A stretch of 64,000 bases of DNA from Pseudomonas benzenivorans (lineage in GTDB: Bacteria > Pseudomonadota > Gammaproteobacteria > Pseudomonadales > Pseudomonadaceae). The notes below the pieces were generated by a model that saw only the letters and a list, made by a program, of their open reading frames with translations, made no database searches and was not told where the DNA came from. Shown here piece by piece: positions 41,563 to 54,103 of the stretch (position 1 is its first letter; each line of letters opens with the position of its first letter). Position numbers and translations under genes: made by a program. The stretch covers positions 186,001-250,000 of the forward strand of contig NZ_CP137892.1 in the NCBI RefSeq assembly GCF_033547155.1, in the 5' to 3' direction.

Positions 41563-42195
41563 ATGGCCCTGCAGACCTGGCTCGCGTTTTTCGTCGCCTG
41601 TTGGGTGATCAGTCTGTCGCCCGGTGCCGGGGCCATCGCCTCGATGTCTTCCGGCCTGCAGTACGGTTTCTGGCGCGGTTACTGGACCGCCCTGGGGCTG
41701 CAGATCGGCCTGGCGCTGCAGATCGTCATAGTTGCCGCCGGGGTGGGGGCGATCCTCGCCGCCTCGGCGCTGGCCTTCAGCCTGATCAAGTGGTTCGGCG
41801 TGCTCTACCTGGTCTACCTGGGTTACCGCCAGTGGCGTGCGCTGCCCGCCGACATGGCCGCCGCACCCGCCCAGCGCCCCCTGGGGCGGCCGCTGACCCT
41901 GGTGTTGCGCGGCTTTCTGGTGAACATCAGCAACCCCAAGGCGATCATCTTCATGCTCGCCGTGTTGCCGCAGTTTCTCGACCCCCATGCGCCGCTGCTG
42001 CCGCAGTACCTGCTGATGGGCGTGACCATGATCGGCGTCGACCTGCTGGTCATGGCCGGCTACACAGGGCTTGCCTCGCGGGTTCTGGGTCTGTTGCGCA
42101 CGCCGCGCCAGCAGCGCCTGCTGAACCGCAGCTTCGGTGCCCTGTTCATCGGCGCCGCGGCACTGCTGGCCACGGTGCGCCGGGCGCCGGCCTGA
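41563..42195 (+). CDS. LysE/RhtB-family exporter
   Basis: 210 residues with about six membrane helices. WVISLSPGAGAIASMSSGLQYG near residue 14 is the LysE signature, and FLVNISNPKAIIFMLAVLPQF near 117 is the second conserved loop. Exports amino acids or related metabolites from the cytoplasm; substrate unknown. GAGG stands 8 bases before the ATG at 41563. Confidence 0.9.
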   Translation: MALQTWLAFFVACWVISLSPGAGAIASMSSGLQYGFWRGYWTALGLQIGLALQIVIVAAGVGAILAASALAFSLIKWFGVLYLVYLGYRQWRALPADMAAAPAQRPLGRPLTLVLRGFLVNISNPKAIIFMLAVLPQFLDPHAPLLPQYLLMGVTMIGVDLLVMAGYTGLASRVLGLLRTPRQQRLLNRSFGALFIGAAALLATVRRAPA

Positions 42196-42235
42196 GGCCG
42201 GTTGCCTGCGGTCAACCCGAGGAGATCGCTGGTCG

Positions 42236-42691
42236 ATGCGTGTGTGGATCGATGCCGACGCCTGTCCGCGGGCGGCCCGGGACCAGGTGGTGAAGTTCGC
42301 CCTCAAGCGCGGCTTCGAGGTGGTGCTGGTGGCGGGGCAGGCGGTGGCCCGGCCGGGCTTCGCCTGCGTGAAGCTGATCGTGGTGCCGAGCGGTCCGGAT
42401 GCGGCGGACGACTACCTGGTCGAACACGCCGTGCCTGGCGAGCTGGCGATCTGCAGCGACGTGCCCCTGGCCGACCGCCTGGTGAAGAAGGGCGTGGTTG
42501 CCCTCGACCCGCGGGGACGCGAGTTCGACGAGCGCAACATGGGCGACAAGCTGGCCACCCGTAACCTCTTCACCGAGCTACGCGAGCAGGGCCAGGTCGG
42601 CGGTGGCCAGGCCGCCTATTCGGACAAGGACCGCCAGGCCTTCGCCAATTCGCTGGACCGCATCCTGACGCGTTTGAGTCGGCTGGGTTGA
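42236..42691 (+). CDS. UPF0178 (YaiI/YqxD) family protein
   Basis: 151 residues. MRVWIDADACPRAARDQV at the N-terminus, VVPSGPDAADDYLVE, ICSDVPLADRLVKKG and RNMGDKLATRNLF are family hallmarks; the Asp pattern suggests a PIN-like nuclease fold. No proven role. GAGGAGA lies upstream of the ATG. Follows the LysE-family gene by 40 bases. Confidence 0.9.
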   Translation: MRVWIDADACPRAARDQVVKFALKRGFEVVLVAGQAVARPGFACVKLIVVPSGPDAADDYLVEHAVPGELAICSDVPLADRLVKKGVVALDPRGREFDERNMGDKLATRNLFTELREQGQVGGGQAAYSDKDRQAFANSLDRILTRLSRLG

Positions 42692-42740
42692 GGTGCCGGC
42701 ACCCATCCCCCGGCAGCGGTAGCGCTGCGCTCGACCCGTC

Positions 42741-43208
42741 CTAGCCGCACAGATAGGTGCCGGTGCCCACCGCCACCAGGATGCCCTCGTCGTTGTGCAG
42801 CTCGCTGCGCACCACCGCCACCTTGTTGCCCGAGCGCAGCAGCACCGCGCTGGCGGTGAAGCCGCGACCGCGGCCGGGGCGCAGGTAGTCGATGCGCAGG
42901 TCGATGGTGCCGAGCTTGGACAGCCGCGCCATGCGCTCGCCGGCGGGCAGATGCTGGTGGCGCTCGAAGGCGCCGATCAGCGCCATGGCGCCGCCGGTCA
43001 CGTCGAGCAGCGAGGCGATCACTCCGCCGTGGAGGATGCCGTGCATGAAGTTGCCGATCAGCTCGTCCTTCATCGGCAGGGTCATGGTCACCCGTTCCGG
43101 GGACAACAGCTCGAGCTCGATGCCGAGCAGCTGGTTGAACGGGATGCGTTGGAAGAAGCCGCTCACCGCCTGTTGCAGTTCAGGGGTGAGTTCGAAGGGT
43201 TGGGTCAT
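42741..43208 (-). CDS. Hotdog-fold thioesterase (YigI-like)
   Basis: 155 residues. The hotdog helix and active-site region read NFMHGILHGGVIASLLDVTGG, with IDLRIDYLRPGRG after it, as in acyl-CoA thioesterases of the PaaI/YigI kind. Likely hydrolyses acyl-CoA; chain length unknown. The start at 43208 (MTQPFELTPELQQ) is where homology begins. Convergent with the UPF0178 gene. Confidence 0.87.
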   Translation of the reverse strand: MTQPFELTPELQQAVSGFFQRIPFNQLLGIELELLSPERVTMTLPMKDELIGNFMHGILHGGVIASLLDVTGGAMALIGAFERHQHLPAGERMARLSKLGTIDLRIDYLRPGRGRGFTASAVLLRSGNKVAVVRSELHNDEGILVAVGTGTYLCG

Positions 43209-43324
43209 GGAGCCTGCGCCTGGATGGAATGCGCCCACGCTGCCGCAGTGCGTCGGGCTTGACCAGTGGCGCGGCGGGTGTGCCGCGCGCATTGGCGGGA
43301 TTGGCGTAGCGCCGTCGCGTCGGA

Positions 43325-43987
43325 TCAGCCGCCATGGACCAGCTCGAGGACCCGATCGACCAGCTTGTTGATCCCCGAGGCGGCCTGGCTGATCGACTGG
43401 GCGAGCATGTAGGCCGGGGTGCTGACCAGCTTGCGCGCGCTGTCTTCGATTATCTCGCTGACCTCGCATTCGCGGTGCACGGCGCCCATCTGGGTCAGGG
43501 CCGCGGCGGTGTCGTGGTCGTTGCCTATGGTGCATTCCACGCCGTTGCCGAAGATCCGCGCGGCCAGCACCGGCGAGATGCAGATCAGGCCGATCGGCTT
43601 GGCGGCGTCGGCGAAGGCCTTGGCCGCCGCCAGCACGTCGGGCTGCACGGTGCAGTTGGCGCCGCTCAGGGCGAAGTCGGAGAGGTTCTTCGCCGCGCCG
43701 AAGCCGCCGGGCAGGATCAGCGCGTCGAAGTCGTCGACATGCAGTTCGCGCACGTCCTTGATCTTGCCGCGGGCGATGCGCGCGGACTCGACCAGCACGT
43801 TGCGGCTCTCGTCCATCTCGTCGCCGCTGTAGTGGTCGACCACGTGCAGCTGCTCGATATTGGGGGCGAAGCACTGCACCTGGGCGCCGCGCTGGTCGAG
43901 GCGCAGCAGGGTGATCACGCTTTCGTGGATTTCCGCGCCGTCGTAGACGCCGCAACCGGACAGAATCACTGCCACTTTCTCTTTCAT
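43325..43987 (-). CDS. elbB: Isoprenoid biosynthesis glyoxalase ElbB
   Basis: 220 residues of the DJ-1/PfpI class I glutamine amidotransferase-like fold. KVAVILSGCGVYDGAEIHES at the start, LILPGGFGAAKNL, and the nucleophile elbow cysteine in IGLICISPVLA. ElbB has glyoxalase III-type activity and was linked to isoprenoid synthesis. It follows the anchored hydrolase gene on the same strand by 13 bases, so the two are probably cotranscribed. Confidence 0.92.
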   Translation of the reverse strand: MKEKVAVILSGCGVYDGAEIHESVITLLRLDQRGAQVQCFAPNIEQLHVVDHYSGDEMDESRNVLVESARIARGKIKDVRELHVDDFDALILPGGFGAAKNLSDFALSGANCTVQPDVLAAAKAFADAAKPIGLICISPVLAARIFGNGVECTIGNDHDTAAALTQMGAVHRECEVSEIIEDSARKLVSTPAYMLAQSISQAASGINKLVDRVLELVHGG

Positions 43988-44000
43988 TCAATACTCCTGG

Positions 44001-44849
44001 TCATTGGGCTGGGCCGAGGTGGCTGCGCAGGAAGCCTCTGGCTAGCTGCTGGGCATCCTTGGCGAGTTGCGGTTGGTAAGTGGCCAGATCGCTGAGATGA
44101 TCGAACACATGATCGGCCTGGGCATAGCGTTTCACCTGGATCGCGCCGGCAGGCAGATGTTGCAGGGCGTCCAGGCACTGGCGGTGGTCGGTGATGTGGT
44201 CCTCGCCGGCCAGCAGCATCAGCTGCGGCGGCTGCGGGTTCATCCGTCGACGCAGCTCGGCGGGAAAGCCGCAATAGGGGTAGTAGAGGATCGCCGCCTT
44301 GACCCGCTCCAGGCCCTGACGGCCCGGTGCGGCGAAGCCATGGCCGGCCTCGCCGGCGTAGGCCAGGGCATCGAGAATGCTCCAGCCGCCGTGGGAGAAG
44401 CCGAGCAGGGCCAGGCGCTGGCCGTCGACCGGCGGCAGTTGGGCGGCCAGCTCGATGGCGGCGTAGACGTCCAGGGCGCGCTGGTTGCCCCACAACCGCT
44501 TCCCGGCGCACACCGGCCGCCAATCGTCGATGCCGCGGGCCGCGTAGCTGTCGACGAACAGGGTGGCGTAGCCGGCCGGCAGCAGCCAGGCATTGACGCT
44601 GTCGAGCATCGCCTGGCGTTGTCCGCTGCAGCCGTGGAACACCAGCACGGTGGCGAACGGCCCCTTGCCTTCCGGGGTGAACAGACGCAGGTGCGGGGCC
44701 AGGCGGGTCTTGGCGTGGTTCAGGTCATCGGCTTTCGGCAGCAGCGCCGCGCGATAGGGGTAGAGGCCGGCCAGGGCGGCGATGCTCAGCAGGGTCAGGG
44801 CGGTCAGGAGCCGGCGAAGAGGTCTGCGCATACTGTCGTCATCTGTCAC
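44001..44849 (-). CDS. Dienelactone hydrolase-like alpha/beta hydrolase, exported or anchored
   Basis: 282 residues. A hydrophobic N-terminal segment (LLTALTLLSIAALAGLYPY) works as signal or anchor. The hydrolase core has VLVFHGCSG (oxyanion), the nucleophile in LGFSHGGWS, Asp in LAGEDHITD and His in ADHVFDH. GTG at 44849 has AGGTGA 4 bases upstream; ATG at 44831 gives six fewer residues. Upstream of elbB. Substrate unknown. Confidence 0.82.
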   Translation of the reverse strand: MTDDDSMRRPLRRLLTALTLLSIAALAGLYPYRAALLPKADDLNHAKTRLAPHLRLFTPEGKGPFATVLVFHGCSGQRQAMLDSVNAWLLPAGYATLFVDSYAARGIDDWRPVCAGKRLWGNQRALDVYAAIELAAQLPPVDGQRLALLGFSHGGWSILDALAYAGEAGHGFAAPGRQGLERVKAAILYYPYCGFPAELRRRMNPQPPQLMLLAGEDHITDHRQCLDALQHLPAGAIQVKRYAQADHVFDHLSDLATYQPQLAKDAQQLARGFLRSHLGPAQ

Positions 44850-44959
44850 TCGATCACCTGGGCGCAAGGGGCTCCGCCCGGCGGGTTGTCATCCTTAGCA
44901 ATCCTAGCCGCTGGCGGCGCACCGCGACATGCGGCGGGGCGAATTCTGCCGGGGCGCCG

Positions 44960-45514
44960 TCAGTCGCTCGGCCGGCGCAGGCGCCGCCGCAGCCACAGGA
45001 CCGCGGCGAGCAGTAGCAGGGCGGCGAAGATGTACCGCTGATAGCGGTGCAGGTCGCCGAGCAGCACCTCCAGGGCCGCGCCCAGGTGATAGGCGGCCAG
45101 GCCCAGGCCGCCGGCCCACAGCGCCGTGCCCAGGGCGTCGAGCAGCAGGTAGCGGCGCCAGGAGTAGCCGGACAGGCCGATGGCCAGCGGCATCACCGTG
45201 CGCATGCCGTAGATGAAGCGAAAGCTCAGCACCCACAGGTCCGGGTAGCGGCGCAGGTGGCGCAATGCCTTCTCGCCCAAGGCATGCCAGTGGGGCCGGC
45301 GGTCGAGGATGGCGCGGCCGTGACGACGACCCAGGTGGTACCACAGCTGGTCGCTGGCATAGGTGCCGCAGAAGGCGCAGAGCACCACCCATTCGAGGCT
45401 CAGGTAGCCACGCAGGGCCAGGTAGGCCGCCAACAGCAGCGACATCTCGCCTTCGAGGAAGGTGCCCAGGACCAGGGCGGGGTAACCGAATTGTTGCAGC
45501 AGGTCTTCGAGCAT
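44960..45514 (-). CDS. DedA-family membrane protein
   Basis: 184 residues with four to five hydrophobic segments. LGTFLEGEMSLLLAAYLALRG, GTYASDQLWYHLGRRHGR and SFRFIYGMRTVMPLAIGLSG are the DedA/SNARE-associated signature, including the essential Glu, Asp and Arg residues. DedA proteins flip undecaprenyl phosphate or phospholipids and support pH and drug tolerance. Divergent from hemB. Confidence 0.9.
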   Translation of the reverse strand: MLEDLLQQFGYPALVLGTFLEGEMSLLLAAYLALRGYLSLEWVVLCAFCGTYASDQLWYHLGRRHGRAILDRRPHWHALGEKALRHLRRYPDLWVLSFRFIYGMRTVMPLAIGLSGYSWRRYLLLDALGTALWAGGLGLAAYHLGAALEVLLGDLHRYQRYIFAALLLLAAVLWLRRRLRRPSD

Positions 45515-45651
45515 GGAGCAAACCGCAGGCCGGGGCGTTCAGCCTACTCCCTCGGCGCGGCGGGGAAAACCGCGGCTGGCTCGACGCCGGCGCGTCGGCA
45601 TGAGCACAATGGCGGCTCGGCCGCTGCGACGCGCAGTCGCAGACTCGATAG

Positions 45652-46740
<1,089 letters not shown>

Positions 46741-46757
46741 TCCCCCAGGACCAGACG

Positions 46758-48959
46758 ATGAATACCGAAGGACTCACCCAGAGCGAACTGCTCGAGCCCC
46801 AGGCGCCGGCCGCCGAGTTGCCGGAACCGCCGGAGCCGGTGCCGGTCGAGGCGCCCACACCGGCGCCGCCGCTGGTGGTGCCGAGCCTGGACGACAGCAG
46901 CCTGTACATCCATCGCGAGCTGTCGCAGCTGCAGTTCAACATCCGCGTGCTGGAGCAGGCGCTGGACGAGTCCTATCCGCTGCTGGAGCGGCTGAAGTTC
47001 CTCTTGATCTTCTCCAGCAACCTCGACGAGTTCTTCGAGATCCGCGTCGCCGGGCTGAAGAAGCAGATCAACTTCGCCCGCGAGCAGGCCGGTGCCGACG
47101 GCCTGCAGCCGCACCAGGCGCTGGCGCGCATCAGCGAGCTGGTGCACGAGCAGGTCGGCCGCCAGTATGCGATCCTCAACGACGTGCTGTTTCCGGCCCT
47201 GGCCAAGCACAACATCAACTTCATCCGCCGCCGCCACTGGAACACCAAGGTCAAGGCCTGGGTGCGCCGCTACTTCCGCGACGAGATCGCGCCGATCATC
47301 ACCCCGATCGGCCTCGATCCGACCCACCCCTTCCCGCTGCTGGTGAACAAGAGCCTGAACTTCATCGTCGAGCTGGAGGGGGTCGACGCCTTCGGCCGCG
47401 ATTCGGGCCTGGCGATCATCCCGGCGCCGCGCCTGCTGCCGCGGGTGATCCGGGTGCCGGAAGACGTGGGCGGGCCCGGTGCCAACTACGTGTTCCTCTC
47501 CTCGATGATCCACGCCCATGCCGACGACCTGTTCCAGGGCATGAAGGTCAAGGGCTGCTACCAGTTCCGCCTGACCCGCAACGCCGACCTGTCGGTGGAT
47601 ACTGAGGACGTCGAGGACCTGGCCCGCGCCCTGCGTGGCGAGCTGTTCTCCCGGCGCTACGGCGATGCGGTGCGTCTGGAGGTGGTCGACAGCTGCCCGA
47701 AGAACCTGTCCGACTACCTGCTCAAGCAGTTCGGCCTGACCGAGGGCGAGCTGTACCAGGTCGGTGGCCCGGTCAACCTGACCCGGCTGTTCAGCATCAC
47801 CGGTCTGGATAGCCATCCGGAACTGCAGTACACGCCGTTCACCCCGGTGATCCCCAAGCTGCTGCAGAACAGCGAGAACATCTTCAGCGTGGTCAGCAAG
47901 CAGGACATCCTCCTGCTGCACCCCTTCGAGTCCTTCACCCCGGTGGTCGACCTGCTGCGCCAGGCCGCCAAGGACCCCCACGTGCTGGCGATCAAGCAGA
48001 CCCTGTACCGCAGCGGGGCCAACTCGGAGATAGTCGATGCCCTGGTGGAGGCGGCGCGCAACGGCAAGGAGGTCACCGCGGTGATCGAGCTGCGTGCGCG
48101 CTTCGACGAGGAGTCCAACCTCGCTCTGGCCAGCCGTCTGCAGGCCGCCGGCGCGGTGGTGATCTACGGCGTGGTGGGGTTCAAGACCCACGCCAAGATG
48201 ATGCTGATCCTGCGCCGCGAGAACGGCGACATCGTCCGCTACGCCCACGTCGGCACCGGCAACTACCACGCCGGCAACGCCCGCCTGTACACCGACTACA
48301 GCCTGCTCACCGCCGACGTGGCCCTCGGCGAGGACGTGGCCAAGCTGTTCAGCCAGCTGATCGGCATGGGCAAGACCCTGCGCATGAAGAAGCTGCTGCA
48401 CGCGCCCTTCACCCTGAAGAAGACCCTGCTCGACCTGATCGCCCGCGAGACGGCGCTGGCCGGCGAGGGCAAGCCGGCGCACATCATCGCCAAGTTCAAT
48501 TCGCTGACCGACGCCAAGATCATCCGCGCGCTGTACAAGGCCAGTCAGGCCGGGGTGAAGATCGACCTGGTGGTGCGCGGCATGTGCTGCCTGCGCCCGG
48601 GCATTCCCGGGGTGTCGCACAACATCCAGGTGCGCTCGATCATCGGCCGCTTCCTCGAACACACCCGGGTGTTCTACTTCCTCAACGAGGGCGAGGAGAA
48701 GATCTACCTGTCCAGTGCCGACTGGATGGAGCGCAACCTGGACAAGCGCGTCGAGACCTGCTTCCCGGTCGAGGGCAAGAAGCTGATCACCCGGGTGAAG
48801 AAGGAGTTGGAAAGCTACCTGACCGACAACACCCAGGCCTGGGTGCTGCAGCCGGATGGCCGTTACCTGCGCTGCAGCCCGACCGGCAACCAGAACCCGC
48901 GCAGCGCCCAGGCCGGCCTGCTGGAGAAGCTCACCGCGCCGGTGGTCAGCGCACGCTGA
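46758..48959 (+). CDS. ppk1: Polyphosphate kinase 1
   Basis: 733 residues; makes polyphosphate from ATP. A proline/glutamate-rich leader of about 45 residues precedes the family start ([18 protein letters not shown]). Phospho-acceptor His lies in [17 protein letters not shown], with [12 protein letters not shown] before it, and [17 protein letters not shown] near the C-terminus completes the two PLD-like halves. The start 17 bases after hemB suggests cotranscription. Converges on ppx with a 14-base overlap. Confidence 0.95.
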   Translation: MNTEGLTQSELLEPQAPAAELPEPPEPVPVEAPTPAPPLVVPSLDDSSLYIHRELSQLQFNIRVLEQALDESYPLLERLKFLLIFSSNLDEFFEIRVAGLKKQINFAREQAGADGLQPHQALARISELVHEQVGRQYAILNDVLFPALAKHNINFIRRRHWNTKVKAWVRRYFRDEIAPIITPIGLDPTHPFPLLVNKSLNFIVELEGVDAFGRDSGLAIIPAPRLLPRVIRVPEDVGGPGANYVFLSSMIHAHADDLFQGMKVKGCYQFRLTRNADLSVDTEDVEDLARALRGELFSRRYGDAVRLEVVDSCPKNLSDYLLKQFGLTEGELYQVGGPVNLTRLFSITGLDSHPELQYTPFTPVIPKLLQNSENIFSVVSKQDILLLHPFESFTPVVDLLRQAAKDPHVLAIKQTLYRSGANSEIVDALVEAARNGKEVTAVIELRARFDEESNLALASRLQAAGAVVIYGVVGFKTHAKMMLILRRENGDIVRYAHVGTGNYHAGNARLYTDYSLLTADVALGEDVAKLFSQLIGMGKTLRMKKLLHAPFTLKKTLLDLIARETALAGEGKPAHIIAKFNSLTDAKIIRALYKASQAGVKIDLVVRGMCCLRPGIPGVSHNIQVRSIIGRFLEHTRVFYFLNEGEEKIYLSSADWMERNLDKRVETCFPVEGKKLITRVKKELESYLTDNTQAWVLQPDGRYLRCSPTGNQNPRSAQAGLLEKLTAPVVSAR

Positions 48960-50448
48960 GGTCGATGCCGACCCGCTTGAGCCACTCCGCTTCCTGGGTG
49001 AAGTCGGCCTGGGTCAGCGGGTTGGCCGCCAGCCAGTCGTCCGGGAAGCGAATCTCCAGGCTGCCCTGGTCTGCCCGCAGCTGTACCTGGGGCATTTCCT
49101 GGGTGCCGCGGATGTGGTGGAAGAGGATGGCGAAGCGTAGCAGCACGCACAGGCGCACCAGCTTGATGCCTTCTTCGCCGAAGTCGGCGAGCTTCTCCTT
49201 GGGAATGTTGCGCCGATGGCCGCGCACCAGCAGCGCCAGCATCTGCTGGTCGAGGCGCGAGAAGCCGGCCAGGTCGGAGTGCTCGACCAGGTAGGCGCCG
49301 TGCTTGTGGTACTGGTAGTGGGCGATGTCCAGGCCGATCTCGTGGACCCGTGCGGCCCACACCAACAGCTCGCGGTGCCAGTCATCGCTGAGTTGCCAGC
49401 TGTGCTTGACCTGCTCCAGGGCTTCCAGCGCCTTGCTTTCGACCCGTGCGGCCTGCTCCAGGTCGACGTGATAGCGTTCCATCAGTGCGCTCAGGGTGCG
49501 CTCGCGCACGTCCTCGTGCTGGTGGCGGCCGAGCAGGTCGTAGAGCACGCCCTCGCGCAGCGCCCCTTCGGAATGGACCATGCGCTGGATGTCGCAGGCA
49601 TCGAAGATGGCCTCGAGAATCGCCAGGCCGGCGGGGAAGATGCCGCGCCGATCCGGCTTGATGCCCTCGAGGTCGAGCTTGTCCACCTCGCCGAGCTTGA
49701 ACAGCTTGCGCTTGAGCCAGGCCAGGCCTTCGGCGTTGATCTCGCCGGTGCCCAGGCCGGCGGCCTGGATAGCCAGGCCGACGGCCTTGATGGTGCCGGA
49801 GGCGCCGACCGCGTCTTCCCACTTGTGCCGGCGCAGGGCGTGCTCGATGCCCATCACCTCCAGGCGCGCCGCGGTGTAAGCCTGGGCATAGCGGGCCGGG
49901 GTGATCTTGCCGTCGCGGAAGAAGCGCTGGGTATAGCTGACGCAGCCCATCTGCAGGCTCTCGCGCAGCAGGGGTTCGAAGCGCTGGCCGACGATGAACT
50001 CGGTGCTGCCGCCGCCGATGTCGGCGACCAGGCGCTTGCCCGGGGTGTCGGCGATGCTGTGGGACACGCCGAGGTAGATCAGGCGCGCCTCCTCGCGGCC
50101 GGAGATGACCTCCACCGGATGGCCGAGGATTGCCTCGGCGCGGCGGATGAACTCGGCGCGGTTGCGCGCCTCGCGCAGGGCGTTGGTGCCGACGATGCGT
50201 ACCGCGCCCTCCGGCAGGCTGGCGGTCAGCTGGGCGAAGCGGCGCAGGCAGTCGAGTCCGCGGACCATGGCGTCCTCGCTGAGCAGGCGCTGCTCGTCGA
50301 TGCCGGCGGCCAACTGGACCTTGTCGCCGAGGCGTTCGAGCACGCGGATCTCGCCGTGATCGGCCTTGGCCAGAACCATGTGGAAGCTGTTGGAACCCAG
50401 GTCAATGGCTGCAATCAAGGGAAAGGACTCGGCTGGGGTGTGCGGCAT
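48946..50448 (-). CDS. ppx: Exopolyphosphatase (Ppx/GppA family)
   Basis: 500 residues; degrades polyphosphate or pppGpp. The ASKHA ATPase fold starts [32 protein letters not shown] is the second phosphate loop, and a C-terminal HD-like domain holds [20 protein letters not shown]. Opposite to ppk1 and overlapping it 3'-to-3', so antisense effects between the two mRNA ends are possible. Divergent from trxA. Confidence 0.94.
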   Translation of the reverse strand: MPHTPAESFPLIAAIDLGSNSFHMVLAKADHGEIRVLERLGDKVQLAAGIDEQRLLSEDAMVRGLDCLRRFAQLTASLPEGAVRIVGTNALREARNRAEFIRRAEAILGHPVEVISGREEARLIYLGVSHSIADTPGKRLVADIGGGSTEFIVGQRFEPLLRESLQMGCVSYTQRFFRDGKITPARYAQAYTAARLEVMGIEHALRRHKWEDAVGASGTIKAVGLAIQAAGLGTGEINAEGLAWLKRKLFKLGEVDKLDLEGIKPDRRGIFPAGLAILEAIFDACDIQRMVHSEGALREGVLYDLLGRHQHEDVRERTLSALMERYHVDLEQAARVESKALEALEQVKHSWQLSDDWHRELLVWAARVHEIGLDIAHYQYHKHGAYLVEHSDLAGFSRLDQQMLALLVRGHRRNIPKEKLADFGEEGIKLVRLCVLLRFAILFHHIRGTQEMPQVQLRADQGSLEIRFPDDWLAANPLTQADFTQEAEWLKRVGIDLSVR

Positions 50449-50673
50449 GGGGTCAGGGTCTCGACACGGGACAGGGCCATCCTGCCACGATAGGCCGGGT
50501 GAGCCAACGCATACTGTTGTCGCATGGCCGGCCTCGCAGCGTCGGCCATGACGGTCAGGCGTCGATAAGTTTGTCCTGCCCCATAGTTAAGCTCAATGGC
50601 GCCCGCCTTCCTGTGCCAGGCAAGCCGGGCTATGATATCGATCACTTTTTGCTTCCGAACACGGAGACTTTCC

Positions 50674-51000
50674 ATGAGCGATTTCATCACCAACGTCAGC
50701 GATGCTAGCTTCGATGAAGAAGTTATCCAGGCTGAGGGTCCGGTACTGGTCGACTACTGGGCTGAGTGGTGCGGCCCGTGCAAGATGATTGCCCCGGTTC
50801 TTGACGAGATCGCCCAGACCTACCAGGGCAAGCTGAAGGTCTGCAAGCTGAACATCGACGAGAATCAGGACACCCCGCCGAAGTACGGCGTGCGCGGTAT
50901 CCCGACCCTGATGCTGTTCAAGAACGGCAACGTCGAGGCGACCAAGGTCGGCGCCCTGTCCAAGTCGCAACTGGCGGCTTTCCTCGACAGCAACATCTAA
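50674..51000 (+). CDS. trxA: Thioredoxin 1
   Basis: 108 residues. Active site WCGPCK with Cys33 and Cys36, buried Asp27, and cis-Pro in RGIPTLMLF are all present. General cytoplasmic dithiol reductant. ACGGAGA precedes the ATG. Followed by an intrinsic terminator and then rho, the conserved trxA-rho pairing. Confidence 0.97.
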   Translation: MSDFITNVSDASFDEEVIQAEGPVLVDYWAEWCGPCKMIAPVLDEIAQTYQGKLKVCKLNIDENQDTPPKYGVRGIPTLMLFKNGNVEATKVGALSKSQLAAFLDSNI

Positions 51001-51014
51001 AGTCGCTGTGCACG

Positions 51015-51044
51015 AAAAAGCCCCGTCACCTGCGGGGCTTTTTT
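51015..51044 (+). terminator. Intrinsic terminator after trxA
   Basis: AAAAAGCCCCG pairs with CGGGGCTTTTTT around a 7-base loop, 15 bases after the trxA stop. It separates trxA from the rho leader. Confidence 0.93.
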
Positions 51045-51120
51045 CTGGCCGAAGGCTAGACGCCTTCGTCGGGCCGGTGTTACATTCGGCCTCGCTGCAT
51101 TTCCTATGCAGCCCTCTGCA

Positions 51121-51246
51121 AGCCGTCGCCGACGCATTCCTACTCGAATATCTTCGCTACACCCGTAGGCGATCCTTTCGCCTCCCAGCGGCGCGGCTTC
51201 CCAAGCTACTAGCTTATTTTCCCTCCTTCATGATTACGTCATTCCT
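51121..51246 (+). promoter_or_regulatory. C-rich, G-poor rho leader with rut-like character
   Basis: By hand count this stretch has 47 C and 22 G in 126 bases, against a C/G-balanced genome. It contains many YC dinucleotides and little structure, features of Rho-binding (rut) sites. The rho gene is autoregulated by Rho in E. coli, so this could be the target here. No purine-rich Shine-Dalgarno is visible before the rho ATG. Confidence 0.5.

Positions 51247-51250
<4 letters not shown>
51230..51250 (+). CDS. Possible six-codon leader ORF overlapping rho
   Basis: ATG ATT ACG TCA TTC CTA TGA codes MITSFL and its stop overlaps the rho start codon as ATGA. It has no Shine-Dalgarno of its own. Could couple translation to rho, or be chance. 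Confidence 0.25.
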
Positions 51251-52506
<1,256 letters not shown>

Positions 52507-52520
52507 GCCGCTGCGCTGTG

Positions 52521-52548
52521 ACGAAGGCCGGGGAAACCCGGCTTTCGT
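52521..52548 (+). terminator. Hairpin with GAAA tetraloop after rho (likely terminator)
   Basis: ACGAAGGCCGGG pairs with CCCGGCTTTCGT over 12 bases with one G-T pair; the loop is GAAA. Only TGTAT follows, so the U-tract is weak. Confidence 0.55.
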
Positions 52549-52636
52549 GTATCTGCGTGCCCGCTATCCTTCTGAATAACCCAGTTCGGCGCTAAACTTT
52601 GCCCCCCCACTGGCTGGCCCGAGACGAGGCTCCTGC

Positions 52637-54103
52637 ATGCAGTATCGCGACCTGCGCGACTTTATCCGTGGCCTGGAGGCGCGCGGCGAACTCAAGCGTA
52701 TCCACACGCCGGTTTCCCCGGTGCTGGAAATGACCGAGATCTGCGACCGCACCCTGCGCCGCGGCGGCCCGGCACTCTTGTTCGAGCAGCCCACGGGCTT
52801 CGCCATGCCGGTGCTCGGCAACCTGTTCGGCACGCCCAAGCGGGTGGCCCTGGGCATGGGGGCCGAGGAGGTCGGCGAGCTGCGCGAGATCGGCAAGCTG
52901 CTGGCCTTCCTCAAGGAGCCGGAGCCGCCGAAGGGGCTCAAGGACGCCTGGTCCAAGCTGCCGATCTTCAAGAAGGTCCTGGCCATGGCGCCCAAGGTGC
53001 TCAAGGACGCGCCCTGCCAGGAGGTGATCGAGGAGGGCGAGGACGTCGACCTGGGCAAGCTGCCGGTGCAGACCTGCTGGCCCGGCGATGTCGGCCCGCT
53101 GATCACCTGGGGCCTGACCGTCACCAAGGGGCCGAACAAGGAGCGGCAGAACCTCGGCATCTACCGCCAGCAGGTGATCGGCCGCAACAAGCTGATCATG
53201 CGCTGGCTCAGCCACCGCGGCGGCGCCCTGGATTTCCGCGACTGGTGCGAGAAATACCCGGGCCGGCCCTATCCGGTGGCCGTGGCCCTCGGCGCCGATC
53301 CGGCGACCATCCTCGGCGCCGTCACCCCGGTGCCCGACAGCCTCTCCGAATACGCCTTCGCCGGCCTGCTGCGGGGCAACAAGACCGAGCTGGTCAAGTG
53401 CCGCGGCAGCGAGCTGCAGGTGCCGGCCAGCGCCGAGATCGTCCTGGAGGGGGTGATCCACCCCGGCGAGATGGCCGACGAGGGGCCCTACGGCGACCAC
53501 ACCGGCTACTACAACGAGGTCGACCGCTTCCCGGTGTTCACCGTCGAGCGCATCACCCGCCGCCGTGAGCCGATCTACCACAGCACCTACACCGGGCGGC
53601 CGCCGGACGAGCCGGCGATCCTCGGCGTGGCGCTCAACGAAGTCTTCGTGCCGATCCTGCAGAAGCAGTTCCCCGAGATCACCGACTTCTACCTGCCGCC
53701 GGAAGGCTGCTCCTACCGCATGGCGGTGGTGACCATGAAGAAGCAGTACCCGGGCCACGCCAAGCGGGTGATGCTCGGTGTCTGGTCGTTTTTGCGACAG
53801 TTCATGTACACCAAGTTCGTTATCGTCACCGATGACGACGTCGATGCGCGGGACTGGAACGACGTGATCTGGGCCATCACCACGCGCATGGACCCCAAGC
53901 GCGACACGGTGCTGATCGACAACACGCCGATCGACTACCTGGACTTCGCCTCGCCGGTCTCCGGCCTGGGCTCGAAGATGGGGCTGGACGCCACCCACAA
54001 GTGGCCGGGCGAAACCACGCGCGAATGGGGCCGCGCCATCGTCCAGGACGAGGCGGTCAAGCGACGGGTCGACGAACTATGGAACGAGTTGGGAATCGAT
54101 TGA
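52637..54103 (+). CDS. ubiD: 4-hydroxy-3-polyprenylbenzoate decarboxylase UbiD
   Basis: 488 residues; prenyl-FMN-dependent decarboxylation step of ubiquinone synthesis, needing UbiX for the cofactor. [19 protein letters not shown] at the start, [20 protein letters not shown], the catalytic Glu-Arg region [15 protein letters not shown], and [14 protein letters not shown] at the C-terminus are family hallmarks. The stop overlaps the next gene's ATG by one base (TGATG). Confidence 0.96.
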   Translation: MQYRDLRDFIRGLEARGELKRIHTPVSPVLEMTEICDRTLRRGGPALLFEQPTGFAMPVLGNLFGTPKRVALGMGAEEVGELREIGKLLAFLKEPEPPKGLKDAWSKLPIFKKVLAMAPKVLKDAPCQEVIEEGEDVDLGKLPVQTCWPGDVGPLITWGLTVTKGPNKERQNLGIYRQQVIGRNKLIMRWLSHRGGALDFRDWCEKYPGRPYPVAVALGADPATILGAVTPVPDSLSEYAFAGLLRGNKTELVKCRGSELQVPASAEIVLEGVIHPGEMADEGPYGDHTGYYNEVDRFPVFTVERITRRREPIYHSTYTGRPPDEPAILGVALNEVFVPILQKQFPEITDFYLPPEGCSYRMAVVTMKKQYPGHAKRVMLGVWSFLRQFMYTKFVIVTDDDVDARDWNDVIWAITTRMDPKRDTVLIDNTPIDYLDFASPVSGLGSKMGLDATHKWPGETTREWGRAIVQDEAVKRRVDELWNELGID

